Assembly (NCBI RefSeq): GCF_000372525.1
Contig: NZ_AQUR01000105.1
Coordinates: 39,435 to 103,434, forward strand
DNA from: Cupriavidus neocaledonicus
GTDB lineage: Bacteria; Pseudomonadota; Gammaproteobacteria; Burkholderiales; Burkholderiaceae
Direction: 5' to 3'
DNA: 64,000 bases
In this document: positions 40,125 to 50,333 of the stretch, one piece after another
How the letters are laid out: each line of letters opens with the position of its first letter
Numbering within the stretch: the stretch's first letter is position 1
Made by a program: the position numbers and the translations under genes
The notes under the pieces: generated by a model
The model's database searches: none
What the model saw: only the letters and a program-made list of their open reading frames with translations
Told to the model about the DNA's origin: nothing

Positions 40125-41555
40125 TTACTGCGCGCCGGCGCGCGCGGCGCTGAAGATCTTGCCGGGGTTGAGGATGTGGTTGGGGTCGAGCGCATCCTTG
40201 ATCGCGCGCATCAGGTCGAGCGCGTCCTCGCCGTGCTCAGCCACCAGGAAGCGCTGCTTGTGCAGGCCCACGCCGTGCTCGCCGGTGCAGGTGCCGCCCA
40301 TCGCCAGCGCGCGCTCGACGATGCGCTGGTTGATGGCCTCGGCCTCGGCCATTTCCTCGGGCTTGTCGGGGTCGACCAGGATCGCCACGTGGAAGTTGCC
40401 GTCGCCGACGTGGCCGACGATGGGGCAAGGCAGCGCCGAGGCGTTCAGGTCCTTCTCGGTCTCGGTGACGCAGTCGGCCAGGCGCGAGATCGGCACGCAC
40501 ACGTCGGTGGTGACCGACTTGCAGCCCGGCTTGAGCTGCAGCATCGCAAAGTACGCGGTATGGCGCGCATTCCACAGCCGGCTGCGGTCTTCCGGGCGCG
40601 TGGCCCACTCGAAGCCCTGGCCGCCGCATTCGGCGGTGATCTGCTGCACGGTCTCGGCCTGCTCGCGCACGCCGGCCTCGGTGCCGTGGAACTCGAAGAA
40701 CAGGTGCGGGGTCTCGGGCAGCGTCAGGTTGTCGTGGCGGTTGATGGCGCGGATCGCCAGCGCATCGACGAATTCCACGCGCGCCACCGGCACGCCCAGC
40801 TGGATGGTCTGGATCACCGCCTGCACCGCGCTGCCCATGCTGGGGAAGGCGCATACCGCGGCGGAGATCGCCTCGGGCTGCGGGTACAGCCGCACCGTGA
40901 CCTCTGTGATGAGGCCGAGCGTACCTTCGCTGCCGATGAAGAGCCGGGTCAGGTCATAGCCCGCCGACGACTTGCGCGCCTGCGTGCCGGTGCGGATCAC
41001 GCGGCCGTCGGCGGTCACCACCGTCAGCGCCAGCACGTTCTCGCGCATGGTGCCGTAGCGCACCGCGTTGGTCCCCGACGCGCGCGTGGCGCACATGCCG
41101 CCCAGCGACGCGTCGGCGCCCGGGTCGATCGGGAAGAACAGGCCGGTGTCCTTGATCTCCTGGTTCAGTTGCTTGCGCGTGACGCCGGGCTGCACCGTCA
41201 CGGTCAGGTCCTCGGGCTGTACCGCCAGCACCCGGTTCATCTGCGACAGGTCCAGGCTGATGCCGCCGGCTACCGCCAGCAGGTGGCCTTCCAGCGACGA
41301 GCCCGCGCCATACGCAATCAGCGGCACGCCATGCTGGTTGCACAGGCGCGCCACCTCGGCCACTTCCTCGGTGCTGTGGGCAAACACCACCGCATCCGGC
41401 AGCGCCGGCGGGAACGGCGACTCGTCGCGGCCGTGGTGCTCGCGCACGCCGGCGGAAGTGGTGAAGCGCTCGCCGAAGCGCGCCGCGAGGGCGTCCGCCA
41501 TGGCGGGCGGCAGCGGACGGCGGGCGAGGGAGGCGGACGGCGTGGGGTGGTTCAT
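40125..41555 (-). CDS. FAD-linked 2-hydroxyacid dehydrogenase (D-lactate dehydrogenase type)
   Basis: 476 residues. PCMH FAD domain (IAYGAGSSLEGHLLAVAGG, GADASLGGMCATRASGTNAVRYG) and C-terminal FAD-oxidase domain (GHVGDGNFHVAI, TGEHGVGLHKQ). The motif spacing matches mitochondrial-type D-lactate dehydrogenases (DLD/LDHD) more closely than GlcD. Expected role: oxidation of D-lactate or a related D-2-hydroxyacid, passing electrons to cytochrome or quinone. It is first in an apparent operon with a LysR and a GNAT. Confidence 0.88.
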   Translation of the reverse strand: MNHPTPSASLARRPLPPAMADALAARFGERFTTSAGVREHHGRDESPFPPALPDAVVFAHSTEEVAEVARLCNQHGVPLIAYGAGSSLEGHLLAVAGGISLDLSQMNRVLAVQPEDLTVTVQPGVTRKQLNQEIKDTGLFFPIDPGADASLGGMCATRASGTNAVRYGTMRENVLALTVVTADGRVIRTGTQARKSSAGYDLTRLFIGSEGTLGLITEVTVRLYPQPEAISAAVCAFPSMGSAVQAVIQTIQLGVPVARVEFVDALAIRAINRHDNLTLPETPHLFFEFHGTEAGVREQAETVQQITAECGGQGFEWATRPEDRSRLWNARHTAYFAMLQLKPGCKSVTTDVCVPISRLADCVTETEKDLNASALPCPIVGHVGDGNFHVAILVDPDKPEEMAEAEAINQRIVERALAMGGTCTGEHGVGLHKQRFLVAEHGEDALDLMRAIKDALDPNHILNPGKIFSAARAGAQ

Positions 41556-41844
41556 GCGGGGTCTCCGGCGGGTCGGTGCGGCCTCATGGACTGCGAGGCC
41601 GCCGAGGGTGCCGGCGGCAGGCTGGGGCGCGACCCGGTTATCGAATGGATGAATAACTGCATTCTACGCCGCGCGGCGGCTGGTACACCTTCCCGCGGCG
41701 AGCGCGCGGCCGATAGCCGCACAAGCGCAATGGGCATGCGGGTCGATGGCGGCTGCGGCGGTTGCGGCGCGCATGGCGAAGTCACCGGCTCCGGCGCGAT
41801 AATGCGCCATTTCCCAATGACAAACCGCTGACAAGGAGACCGGC
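41556..41844. other. Divergent intergenic region between the flavoenzyme and cobalamin adenosyltransferase
   Basis: 289 bases. Possible -10 boxes are TAGAAT on the - strand (41666-41661) and GATAAT on the + strand (41798-41803). Neither has a good -35 box. I looked for a cobalamin riboswitch here and saw no convincing B12 box. Confidence 0.35.
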
Positions 41845-42405
41845 ATGGGCAACCGCCTGTCGAAGATCGCCACCCGCACCGGCGACGCCGGCACCACCGG
41901 CCTGGGCGACGGCAGCCGCACCGGCAAGGACAGCCTGCGCATCGCCGCCATCGGCGACGTCGATGAACTGAACTGCCACGTCGGCGTGCTGCTGACCGAA
42001 GCGCTGCCCGCCGACGTGCGCGCCGCGCTGCTGCATATCCAGCATGACCTGTTCGACCTGGGCGGCGAGCTGTCCATCCCGGGCTACACGCTGCTGAAGC
42101 CCGCGCAGGTGGCCCGGCTCGACACCTGGCTGGCCGACTACAACGCCAACCTGCCGCGCCTGGCCGAGTTCATCCTGCCCGGCGGCAGCCGCGCCGCGGC
42201 GCAGGCCCATGTGTGCCGCACCGTGTGCCGGCGCGCGGAGCGCGCGCTGGTGGCGCTGGGCGCGGCCGAGGCGCTGAACGAGGCGCCGCGCCAGTACCTG
42301 AACCGGCTCTCGGACCTGATGTTCGTGCTGGCGCGGGTGCTGAACCGGGTCGGCGGCGGCTCGGACGTGCTGTGGCAGCGCGATCGTGACGCTGCCGAGA
42401 AGTAA
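41845..42405 (+). CDS. Corrinoid adenosyltransferase, PduO type
   Basis: 186 residues. The N-terminal ATP-binding motif TRTGDAGTTGLGDGSR and the conserved helix GGSRAAAQAHVCRTVCRRAER define the PduO/MMAB family, which transfers adenosyl from ATP to cob(I)alamin. Good ribosome site AAGGAG before the ATG. It is alone between the flavoenzyme and dnaK; in many betaproteobacteria the same gene is found near D-lactate dehydrogenase-type genes. Confidence 0.94.
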   Translation: MGNRLSKIATRTGDAGTTGLGDGSRTGKDSLRIAAIGDVDELNCHVGVLLTEALPADVRAALLHIQHDLFDLGGELSIPGYTLLKPAQVARLDTWLADYNANLPRLAEFILPGGSRAAAQAHVCRTVCRRAERALVALGAAEALNEAPRQYLNRLSDLMFVLARVLNRVGGGSDVLWQRDRDAAEK

Positions 42406-42435
42406 TCCAGGGGCCACATAACGCGGCCTGTCGGC

Positions 42436-42518
42436 GCCGCGGGCTCAAGCCGCGGCAGCGGCTGCCGTTGAATGAGGGCAGAAACCGAGAAAATTACTCG
42501 GATTTGCCGGTTCTGCCC
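42436..42518 (+). promoter_or_regulatory. Inverted repeats between the adenosyltransferase gene and dnaK
   Basis: Two dyads: GCCGCGG-n7-CCGCGGC (42436-42456) and a larger nested one pairing GGGCAGAA (from 42476) with TTCTGCCC (to 42518), enclosing CCGAG/CTCGG. The second ends exactly at the -35 box of the heat-shock promoter. It may be a terminator of the upstream gene or an operator. Confidence 0.55.
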
Positions 42519-42545
42519 TTGAAAAGCCCCCGGGCGGCCACATTT
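42518..42545 (+). promoter_or_regulatory. Sigma-32 (RpoH) heat-shock promoter of dnaK
   Basis: CTTGAAA (42518-42524), a 13-base spacer and CCACATTT (42538-42545) match the RpoH consensus CTTGAAA-n13-14-CCCCATnT with one mismatch. It lies 57 bp upstream of the dnaK start. Confidence 0.85.
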
Positions 42546-42601
42546 CGGCCTCAGGTTGAATTGCAGCGGCGCGGATAGCGCTGGCTCAAGAGGAGAGAAT
42601 A

Positions 42602-44548
42602 ATGGGTAAGATCATCGGTATCGACCTCGGTACCACCAACAGCTGCGTCGCGATCCTGGAAGGCAACTCGCCCAAGGTCATCGAGAATTCCGAGGGGGCC
42701 CGCACCACCCCGTCGATCATCGCCTACATGGAAGACGGCGAGATCCTGGTCGGCGCGCCCGCCAAGCGCCAGGCCGTGACCAACCCGCGTAACACGCTGT
42801 ACGCGGTCAAGCGCCTGATCGGCCGCAAGTTCGAAGAGAAGGAAGTCCAGAAGGACATCGGCCTGATGCCGTACGCCATCGTCAAGGCCGACAACGGCGA
42901 CGCCTGGGTGTCGGTGCGCGACCAGAAGCTGGCGCCGCCGCAGGTCTCGGCCGAAGTGCTGCGCAAGATGAAGAAGACCGCCGAGGACTACCTCGGCGAG
43001 CCGGTGACCGAAGCCGTGATCACCGTGCCGGCCTACTTCAACGACTCGCAGCGCCAGGCGACCAAGGACGCCGGCCGCATCGCCGGCCTGGACGTCAAGC
43101 GCATCATCAACGAGCCGACCGCGGCCGCGCTGGCTTTCGGCCTGGACAAGAACGAGAAGGGCGACCGCAAGATCGCCGTGTATGACCTCGGCGGCGGCAC
43201 CTTCGACATCTCGATCATCGAGATCGCGGACGTGGACGGCGAGAAGCAGTTCGAAGTGCTGTCGACCAACGGCGACACCTTCCTGGGCGGCGAAGACTTC
43301 GACCAGCGCATCATCGACTACATCATCGCCGAGTTCAAGAAGGACCAGGGCGTCGACCTGTCCAAGGACGTGCTCGCGCTGCAGCGCCTGAAGGAAGCCG
43401 CCGAAAAGGCCAAGATCGAGCTGTCGAGCTCGCAGCAGACCGAGATCAACCTGCCGTACATCACGGCCGATGCCTCGGGTCCGAAGCACCTGAACCTGAA
43501 GATGACCCGCGCCAAGCTGGAATCGCTGGTCGAGGAGCTGATCACCCGCACCATCGAGCCGTGCCGCACCGCGATCAAGGATGCGGGCGTCAAGGTCAGC
43601 GACATCGACGACGTGATCCTGGTCGGCGGCATGACCCGGATGCCCAAGGTGCAGGAGCAGGTCAAGGAGTTCTTCGGCAAGGAAGCGCGCAAGGACGTGA
43701 ACCCGGACGAAGCCGTGGCCGTCGGTGCCGCGATCCAGGGCTCGGTGCTGTCGGGCGACCGCAAGGACGTGCTGCTGCTGGACGTGACGCCGCTGTCGCT
43801 GGGTATCGAGACCCTGGGCGGCGTGATGACCAAGATGATCACCAAGAACACCACCATCCCGACCAAGCATGCGCAGGTGTTCTCGACCGCCGACGACAAC
43901 CAGCCGGCCGTGACCATCAAGGTGTACCAGGGCGAGCGCGAGATGGCCACCGGCAACAAGCTGCTGGGCGAGTTCAACCTCGAGGGCATTCCGCCGGCAC
44001 CGCGCGGCACGCCGCAGATCGAGGTCTCGTTCGACATCGACGCCAACGGCATCCTGCACGTGGGCGCCAAGGACAAGGCCAGCGGCAAGGAAAACCGGAT
44101 CACCATCAAGGCCAACTCGGGCCTGTCGGAAGACGAGATCCAGCGCATGGTCAAGGACGCCGAGGCCAACGCCGAGGAAGACAAGAAGGCCCGCGAGCTG
44201 GCTGATGCCCGCAACCAGGCCGACGCGCTGATCCACTCGACCAAGAAGGCGCTGACCGAGTACGGCGACAAGCTCGACGCGGGCGAGAAGGAAAAGATCG
44301 AAGCCGCGATCAAGGCACTGGAAGACGCCGCACGCGGCGGCGACAAGACCGAGATCGACGCCAAGGTCAACGCGCTGTCCGAAGTCAGCCAGAAGCTGGG
44401 CGAGAAGGTCTACGCCGACATGCAGGCCAAGGCCGGCGAAGGCGCCGCGGCCGGTGCCGCGGGTGCTGCCGGCGGCCAGCAGCAGGCCCAACCGCAGGAC
44501 GACAACGTTGTGGACGCCGAATTCAAGGAAGTCAACGACAAGAAGTAA
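42602..44548 (+). CDS. dnaK: Hsp70 chaperone DnaK
   Basis: 648 residues. ATPase signatures [25 protein letters not shown] and [13 protein letters not shown] are present, followed by the substrate-binding domain and a Gly/Ala/Gln-rich tail ending in [15 protein letters not shown]. It folds nascent and damaged proteins together with DnaJ and GrpE. The RBS AAGAGGAG precedes the ATG. grpE is not adjacent, so in this window dnaK begins its own heat-shock unit. Confidence 0.98.
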   Translation: MGKIIGIDLGTTNSCVAILEGNSPKVIENSEGARTTPSIIAYMEDGEILVGAPAKRQAVTNPRNTLYAVKRLIGRKFEEKEVQKDIGLMPYAIVKADNGDAWVSVRDQKLAPPQVSAEVLRKMKKTAEDYLGEPVTEAVITVPAYFNDSQRQATKDAGRIAGLDVKRIINEPTAAALAFGLDKNEKGDRKIAVYDLGGGTFDISIIEIADVDGEKQFEVLSTNGDTFLGGEDFDQRIIDYIIAEFKKDQGVDLSKDVLALQRLKEAAEKAKIELSSSQQTEINLPYITADASGPKHLNLKMTRAKLESLVEELITRTIEPCRTAIKDAGVKVSDIDDVILVGGMTRMPKVQEQVKEFFGKEARKDVNPDEAVAVGAAIQGSVLSGDRKDVLLLDVTPLSLGIETLGGVMTKMITKNTTIPTKHAQVFSTADDNQPAVTIKVYQGEREMATGNKLLGEFNLEGIPPAPRGTPQIEVSFDIDANGILHVGAKDKASGKENRITIKANSGLSEDEIQRMVKDAEANAEEDKKARELADARNQADALIHSTKKALTEYGDKLDAGEKEKIEAAIKALEDAARGGDKTEIDAKVNALSEVSQKLGEKVYADMQAKAGEGAAAGAAGAAGGQQQAQPQDDNVVDAEFKEVNDKK

Positions 44549-44645
44549 TCGGGATACGCGGGCGGCGGTGCAGGCACTGGCCGGCGCCGCACCCGTCCCG
44601 ACGCCGGGCGACGGCCATCAGACCTGCGGGAAACCGCCGTCGGAT

Positions 44646-44663
44646 GCCGCGCTCGGCTTTTTT
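44646..44663 (+). terminator. Weak terminator-like hairpin between dnaK and dnaJ
   Basis: GCCG-CGCT-CGGC followed by TTTTTT. The short stem suggests partial attenuation, not full termination, in the 171-bp gap before dnaJ. Confidence 0.4.
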
Positions 44664-44719
44664 GCTATTCGCCGGCCCGTGCCGCTTGCACCCGCCGGCC
44701 AATGAGGTAATGAGCCACC

Positions 44720-45853
44720 ATGGCAAAACGTGACTATTACGAAGTGCTCGGGGTAGGCAAGAACGCGAGCGAAGACGAAGTCAAGAAGGCTTATCGCAAG
44801 CTCGCGATGAAATACCACCCGGACCGCAATCCGGACAGCAAGGAATCCGAGGAAAAATTCAAGGAGGCCAAGGAGGCCTACGAGATGCTTTCCGACCCGG
44901 AGAAGAAGGCCGCGTATGACCAGTACGGCCATGCCGGCGTGGACCCGAACATGGCGGGCGGTTTCGGCGGCGCGCAGGGCTACGGCGGCTTCGCCGAGGC
45001 CTTCGGCGATATCTTCGGCGACATCTTCGGCCAGGGCGGCGGTCGCCGTGGCGGCGGCGGCCCGCAGGCCTACCGCGGCGCCGACCTGCGCTACAGCATG
45101 GAGATCTCGCTGGAGCAGGCCGCGCACGGCCACGAGGCACAGATCCGCGTGCCGCACTGGGACGACTGCGACCACTGCCACGGCAACGGCGCCGAGCCCG
45201 GCTCGAGCGTGGAAACCTGCCCGACCTGCCACGGCGCCGGCCAGGTGCGCGTGTCGCAGGGCTTCTTCACCATGCAGCAGACCTGCCCGAAGTGCCACGG
45301 CAGCGGCAAGTTCATCCCCAAGCCCTGCACCAAGTGCCACGGCCAGGGCAAGCTGAAGTCGCAGAAGACGCTGGAAGTGAAGATCCCGGCCGGCATCGAC
45401 GAAGGCATGCGGATCCGATCGTCCGGCAACGGCGAGCCGGGCATCAACGGCGGCCCCCCGGGCGACCTGTATGTGGAAGTCCACATCAAGCCGCACGCGG
45501 TGTTCGAGCGCGACGGCGACGACCTGCACTGCCAGATGCCGATCTCGTTCGCCACCGCGGCGCTGGGCGGCGACCTGGAAGTGCCGACGCTGAGCGGCAA
45601 GGCCACCTTCCCGGTGCCCGAGGCCACCCAGTCCGGCAAGACCTTCCGGCTGCGCGGCAAGGGTATCAAGGGCGTGCGCTCGGGCTACCCGGGCGACCTC
45701 TACGTGCATGTGAACGTGGAGACGCCGGTCAAGCTGACCGAGGCGCAGAAGGAAATGCTGCGCCAGTTCGACCGCTCGGTGCACGAGGGCGGCTCGCGCC
45801 ACAGCCCGCAGGAAACCTCCTGGCTGGACAAGGTGAAGAGCTTCTTCAGCTGA
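44720..45853 (+). CDS. dnaJ: Chaperone DnaJ (Hsp40)
   Basis: 377 residues. J domain with HPD at residues 33-35, a Gly/Phe-rich linker ([16 protein letters not shown]), and four zinc repeats of the CxxCxGxG type ([32 protein letters not shown]). The C-terminal substrate-binding domains follow. It is the cochaperone stimulating DnaK. It probably depends on the dnaK heat-shock promoter. Confidence 0.97.
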   Translation: MAKRDYYEVLGVGKNASEDEVKKAYRKLAMKYHPDRNPDSKESEEKFKEAKEAYEMLSDPEKKAAYDQYGHAGVDPNMAGGFGGAQGYGGFAEAFGDIFGDIFGQGGGRRGGGGPQAYRGADLRYSMEISLEQAAHGHEAQIRVPHWDDCDHCHGNGAEPGSSVETCPTCHGAGQVRVSQGFFTMQQTCPKCHGSGKFIPKPCTKCHGQGKLKSQKTLEVKIPAGIDEGMRIRSSGNGEPGINGGPPGDLYVEVHIKPHAVFERDGDDLHCQMPISFATAALGGDLEVPTLSGKATFPVPEATQSGKTFRLRGKGIKGVRSGYPGDLYVHVNVETPVKLTEAQKEMLRQFDRSVHEGGSRHSPQETSWLDKVKSFFS

Positions 45854-45871
45854 TCCGGCTTGGCGGAATGG

Positions 45872-45908
45872 AACCGGCCACGTGCAAGCGTGGCCGGTTT
45901 TGTTTTTG
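45872..45908 (+). terminator. Rho-independent terminator after dnaJ
   Basis: AACCGGCCACG and CGTGGCCGGTT form a perfect stem, followed by TTGTTTTT. Confidence 0.9.
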
Positions 45909-45939
45909 GCGCATGACGCCGGCGCACCACGGGTTTGCT

Positions 45940-46140
45940 CGCCTCTCCCGCCTGCGGGAGAGGGGCCGGGGGAGAGGGCCGGCGTATCCATCGCCACCAT
46001 CCTTGCGCCGCGCGATAATGCATGCCTGCGCCCTGCCGGTACGCCGGCAATCCTGTTTTTCCTGACGATTTCCCGTGGTAGCAAGCACCCAGCGCCCCCC
46101 CTTTCCCCCAGCCCCTCTCCCGCAAGCGGGAGAGGGAAGC
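45940..46140. repeat. Spread composite palindromic repeat straddling the pabB-pabC start
   Basis: One palindrome at 45942-45963 is followed by GGGGGAGAGGGCCGGCG. A second lies at 46113-46136, preceded by CCCCCTTTCCCCCAGCCCC. Spacing is larger than in the other two composites. The second hairpin lies inside the pabB-pabC reading frame. Confidence 0.75.
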
Positions 46141-48003
46141 ACGCAAGCGGGCGGCGATGACGCCTTCGTCCTGCTCGACGACGCCACCGCAACCGCCGGG
46201 CAACCCGCATCCCGGCTCTACACCGGCTTCGTCCACGCAGATCTGCTGCCCTCCGGCAGCGACATCGCCCGGCTCGACGCCATGCTGGCCGAAGGCTGGC
46301 GCCAGGGCTGGCACGCCACCCTGTTCGCGCCCTACGAATTCGGTGGTGCGCTGGTCGATGCGCCGGTGCATACCGGCAACGCCATGCCGTTCCACGACGG
46401 CGCGCTGCGCGTGCTGTGGTTCCGCGCGCTGCAACGGCTCGATGCCGAGGCGGTGGCGGCGTGGCTGCAAGCCCATGCGCAGCCACGGCCTGCGGGCCTG
46501 ATGGATATCGCTTCCGATACCTCGCGCGCTGCCTTCGGCGACGCCATCGCGCGCATCCACCAATGGATCGAAGCGGGCGACACCTACCAGGTCAACTACA
46601 CCCAGCGCCTGCGCTGCAATGCCTTCGGCGATCCGGTGGCGCTGTACGCGGCGCTGCGGGCCGCGCAGCCGGTGCCTTATGGCGTGCTGGCGCGGCTGCC
46701 GGACGACGCCATGGTGCTGTCGCTGTCGCCCGAGCTGTTCGTGCGCCACGACGGCCAGGGCCATCTGCTGACGCGGCCGATGAAGGGCACCGCACCGCGC
46801 GCCGGCGATGCCGCGCGCGATGCGCAGGCCGCCGCCGCGCTGGCCGCCGACGCCAAGAACCGGGCCGAAAACGTGATGATCGTCGACCTGCTGCGCAACG
46901 ACCTGGGCCGCATCGCGCAGCCGGGCAGCGTGGCGGTGCCGGAGCGTTTCGCGGTGCACCCGTTCGGCGCGGTGCTGCAGATGACCTCGACCGTGACGGC
47001 GACGGCGCGGCCCGGCGCCGGCTTCGGCGCGCTGATGGCGGCGCTGTTCCCGTGCGGCTCGATTACCGGCGCGCCCAAGCGCCGCACCATGCAGATCATC
47101 ACCGAGCTCGAGCGCGCGCCGCGCGGGCTCTACACCGGCGCGATCGGCTGGATCGAGGCGCCTTCCGGCGCGGCCATGGCCGGACCGTTCGCGCTGTCGG
47201 TGGCGATCCGCACGCTGGTGCTCGCGCCGCCCGCGGCGAGCGCACTGCGCGCCGGCGAGATGGGCGTGGGCGGCGGCATCGTCCATGACAGCGTGGCCGC
47301 GGAGGAATTCGCCGAATGCGGCTGGAAGGCGCGCTTCCTGACCCGGCACGATCCCGGCTTCACACTGTTCGAGACCGTCCGCGTGCAAGACGGCGCGTGC
47401 CCGCACCTGGCACGGCACCTCGCGCGCATCGGGGCGTCGGCGCGGGCATTCGGCTTCGCCTTCGACGCCGACGCCGCGCGCGACGCGGTGGCCGCGCAGG
47501 CGGTACAACTGGGCGCCGGCAGCTGGCGCCTGCGCCTGAGCGTGGACAAGTCCGGCACGCTGGCGTTTGCCAGCGGCGCGCTGGCGCCGTTGCCGGCGGG
47601 GCCGGTCGGTGTCGACCTCGCCCCGGACCCGCTGCCACTTGCCGACCCGCTGCGCCGCCACAAGACCAGTGCGCGCGCGGCCTTCGATGCCGGCTGGCAG
47701 GCCGCCGAGCGTGCCGGCGGCTTCGACCGGCTGTTCTTCAACACGCGCGGCGAACTGCTCGAGGGCGGGCGCAGCTCGGTGTTCGTGCGCGTCGATGGCC
47801 GCTGGCTGACGCCGCCGCTGTCGGCCGACATCCTGCCGGGCGTGATGCGGGCGGTGGTGCTGGAGACGGGCGGCGCGGCGCTGGGCGCGCCGGGCGAGCC
47901 GGTCGAAGAAGCCGTGGTCACACGCGCGATGCTGGCGCGCGCCGAGGCCATCGTGCTGGTCAACGCCTTGCGCGGTGTGATGCCGGCGAAGTTGGCGGCC
48001 TAG
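46075..48003 (+). CDS. pabB: Fused aminodeoxychorismate synthase component I / aminodeoxychorismate lyase
   Basis: 642 residues. Residues about 30-385 form the chorismate-binding PabB domain (GDTYQVNYTQRL, GTAPRAGDAARD, ENVMIVDLLRNDLGR, GSITGAPKRRTMQI). Residues about 390-642 form a PabC-type PLP lyase with Lys530 in RRHKTSARAAFDAGW. Together they would make p-aminobenzoate for folate. The GTG at 46075 is the most upstream supported start. The next 25 residues ([20 protein letters not shown]) are encoded by a palindromic repeat, and homology begins only at DDAFVLLDDATA. It ends 8 bp from the convergent ABC ATPase gene. Confidence 0.9.
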   Translation: MVASTQRPPFPPAPLPQAGEGSTQAGGDDAFVLLDDATATAGQPASRLYTGFVHADLLPSGSDIARLDAMLAEGWRQGWHATLFAPYEFGGALVDAPVHTGNAMPFHDGALRVLWFRALQRLDAEAVAAWLQAHAQPRPAGLMDIASDTSRAAFGDAIARIHQWIEAGDTYQVNYTQRLRCNAFGDPVALYAALRAAQPVPYGVLARLPDDAMVLSLSPELFVRHDGQGHLLTRPMKGTAPRAGDAARDAQAAAALAADAKNRAENVMIVDLLRNDLGRIAQPGSVAVPERFAVHPFGAVLQMTSTVTATARPGAGFGALMAALFPCGSITGAPKRRTMQIITELERAPRGLYTGAIGWIEAPSGAAMAGPFALSVAIRTLVLAPPAASALRAGEMGVGGGIVHDSVAAEEFAECGWKARFLTRHDPGFTLFETVRVQDGACPHLARHLARIGASARAFGFAFDADAARDAVAAQAVQLGAGSWRLRLSVDKSGTLAFASGALAPLPAGPVGVDLAPDPLPLADPLRRHKTSARAAFDAGWQAAERAGGFDRLFFNTRGELLEGGRSSVFVRVDGRWLTPPLSADILPGVMRAVVLETGGAALGAPGEPVEEAVVTRAMLARAEAIVLVNALRGVMPAKLAA

Positions 48004-48011
48004 CGCGTTGG

Positions 48012-48706
<695 letters not shown>

Positions 48707-48710
<4 letters not shown>

Positions 48711-49405
48711 CGGCGAAAGCCTCCGGCCCCCTGCAGCCAGGCCATGCCGATATTGACCAGCAGCGCCAGCGCCACCAGCACCAGGCCCAGCGCAATGCCC
48801 TGCGCGAATTCGCCCTTGCTGGTTTCCAGCGCGATCGCCGTGGTGATGGTGCGGGTCGAGCCTTCGATATTGCCGCCGATCATCAGCGCCGAGCCCACTT
48901 CGGCAATGACCCGTCCAAAGCCGGCGACCACCGCCGCCATCAGCCCGAAGCGCAGTTCGCGCAGCACCGTGACGAAGGTGCGCCAGCGGCCGGCGCCCAG
49001 CACCCAGGCGGTTTCGCGCAGGCGCACGTCGGCACCCTGCAGCGTCGACAGCGCAAACGCCAGCACCACCGGGAAGCCGATCACCGCCTGTCCCAGCACC
49101 ATGCCGGCCGGGGTAAACAGCAGGTGCAGGCTGCCCAGCGGACCCTGGCGCGTCAGCAGCAGGTAGAGGATCAGCCCGACCAGCACGGTCGGGAACGACA
49201 GGAAAGCCTGCGCCACCACCACCAGCGCGCGCCGGCCCGGGAACTGCCGCGTGGCGATCAGCCAGGCCGCGGCGATGGCCGGCACGGTGGCGATCGCCAG
49301 CCCCAGCACCGCCACCACCAGCGAGGTCCAGACGATGAACCACAGGCCGGCGTCGCCGCTGGCCAGCAGGCGGAAGGCTTCGGCGGTGGCGCTGCCGATC
49401 TCCAC
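48707..49405 (-). CDS. ABC transporter permease (tungstate/TupB-like)
   Basis: 232 residues with about five or six helices and the EAA-loop pattern of binding-protein-dependent permeases (RETAWVLGAGRWRTFVTVLRE). The region VIAEVGSALMIGGNIEGSTR is characteristic of TupB-type tungstate permeases. It starts four bases after the panB stop on the same strand, so it appears to be attached to the panB operon. Confidence 0.85.
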
Positions 49406-49409
49406 CGCG

Positions 49410-50231
49410 TCAGGCGGAGAAGGTGTGCTCGGCGGCGGGGAAGCTGCCGTCCTTGACGGCCGCCACGTAGGCGCGCACCGCGGCCTCGATCGAGGGCTGG
49501 CCGTCCATGAAGTTGCGCACGAACTTGGCCTTGCGGCCGGGGTAGATATTGAGCATGTCCTGCAGAACCAGCACCTGGCCCGTGCAGTCGGCGCCGGCGC
49601 CGATGCCGATGGTGGGCACCGCCAGCGATTGCGTGATCTCGCCGGCCAGCGCCGCCGGCACCGCCTCCATCAGCACCACCTGGGCGCCGGCGGCCTGCAG
49701 CGCCAGCGCGTCGCGCCTGAGCTGGGCCGCGCCCGCATCGGTCTTGCCCTGCACCCTGAAGCCGCCCAGCGCGTGCACCGACTGCGGCGTCAGGCCGATA
49801 TGCGCGCACACCGGGATGCTGCGCTCGACCAGGAACTTGACGATCGGCGCCAGCCAGTCGCCGCCTTCGAGCTTGACCATCTGCGCGCCCGCCTTCATCA
49901 GCGTGACGGCGCTGGCAAACGCGGCTTCCGGGGTCGGATAGGTGCCAAACGGCAGGTCGGTCAGCAGCAGCGCGGTCTGGTTGCCGCGCGCGGCGCATTC
50001 GGTGTGGTAGGCCATCTGTTCCAGCGTGACCGGCAGCGTGGTCTGCTGGCCCTGCATCACATTGCCCAGCGAGTCGCCCACCAGGATCATCTCGACGCCG
50101 CAGTAGTCGAGCAGCGCGGCGAAGCTGGAGTCGTACGCGGTCAGCATGGCGATTTTCTCGCCGGCGTCACGCATCGCCTGCAGTTTGGGAATGGTGATGG
50201 TCTTGCGGGAGGGATCGAGGAGGTAGCTCAT
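49410..50231 (-). CDS. panB: 3-methyl-2-oxobutanoate hydroxymethyltransferase PanB
   Basis: 273 residues. PanB makes ketopantoate for coenzyme A. Metal and substrate motifs [31 protein letters not shown] and [16 protein letters not shown] are present. The ATG at 50231 ([20 protein letters not shown]) is preferred. It lies after dgk and before the TupB-like gene on the same strand. Confidence 0.96.
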   Translation of the reverse strand: MSYLLDPSRKTITIPKLQAMRDAGEKIAMLTAYDSSFAALLDYCGVEMILVGDSLGNVMQGQQTTLPVTLEQMAYHTECAARGNQTALLLTDLPFGTYPTPEAAFASAVTLMKAGAQMVKLEGGDWLAPIVKFLVERSIPVCAHIGLTPQSVHALGGFRVQGKTDAGAAQLRRDALALQAAGAQVVLMEAVPAALAGEITQSLAVPTIGIGAGADCTGQVLVLQDMLNIYPGRKAKFVRNFMDGQPSIEAAVRAYVAAVKDGSFPAAEHTFSA

Positions 50232-50333
50232 GGCAGTGCCCGTGTAGGACGGCCTTGCCGGTGCCGGGAGGGCTGCCCGCACGGCAACGACAGCCGTCGT
50301 TATTGTGTTGTGTCTGGCAGGCGAGCGGGCCTG

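Noticed and set aside
36882-41831. Very long open frame on the + strand (over 1600 codons)
   Set aside because: It runs antisense through glcD, the GNAT, the LysR gene and the flavoenzyme. It is rich in His, Arg, Gly and Ala, as expected when GC-rich coding DNA is read on the opposite strand, and has no recognisable domain.
41556-41844. Possible cobalamin riboswitch before the adenosyltransferase
   Set aside because: No B12-box-like sequence or compact multi-stem structure could be seen; only short GC-rich palindromes.
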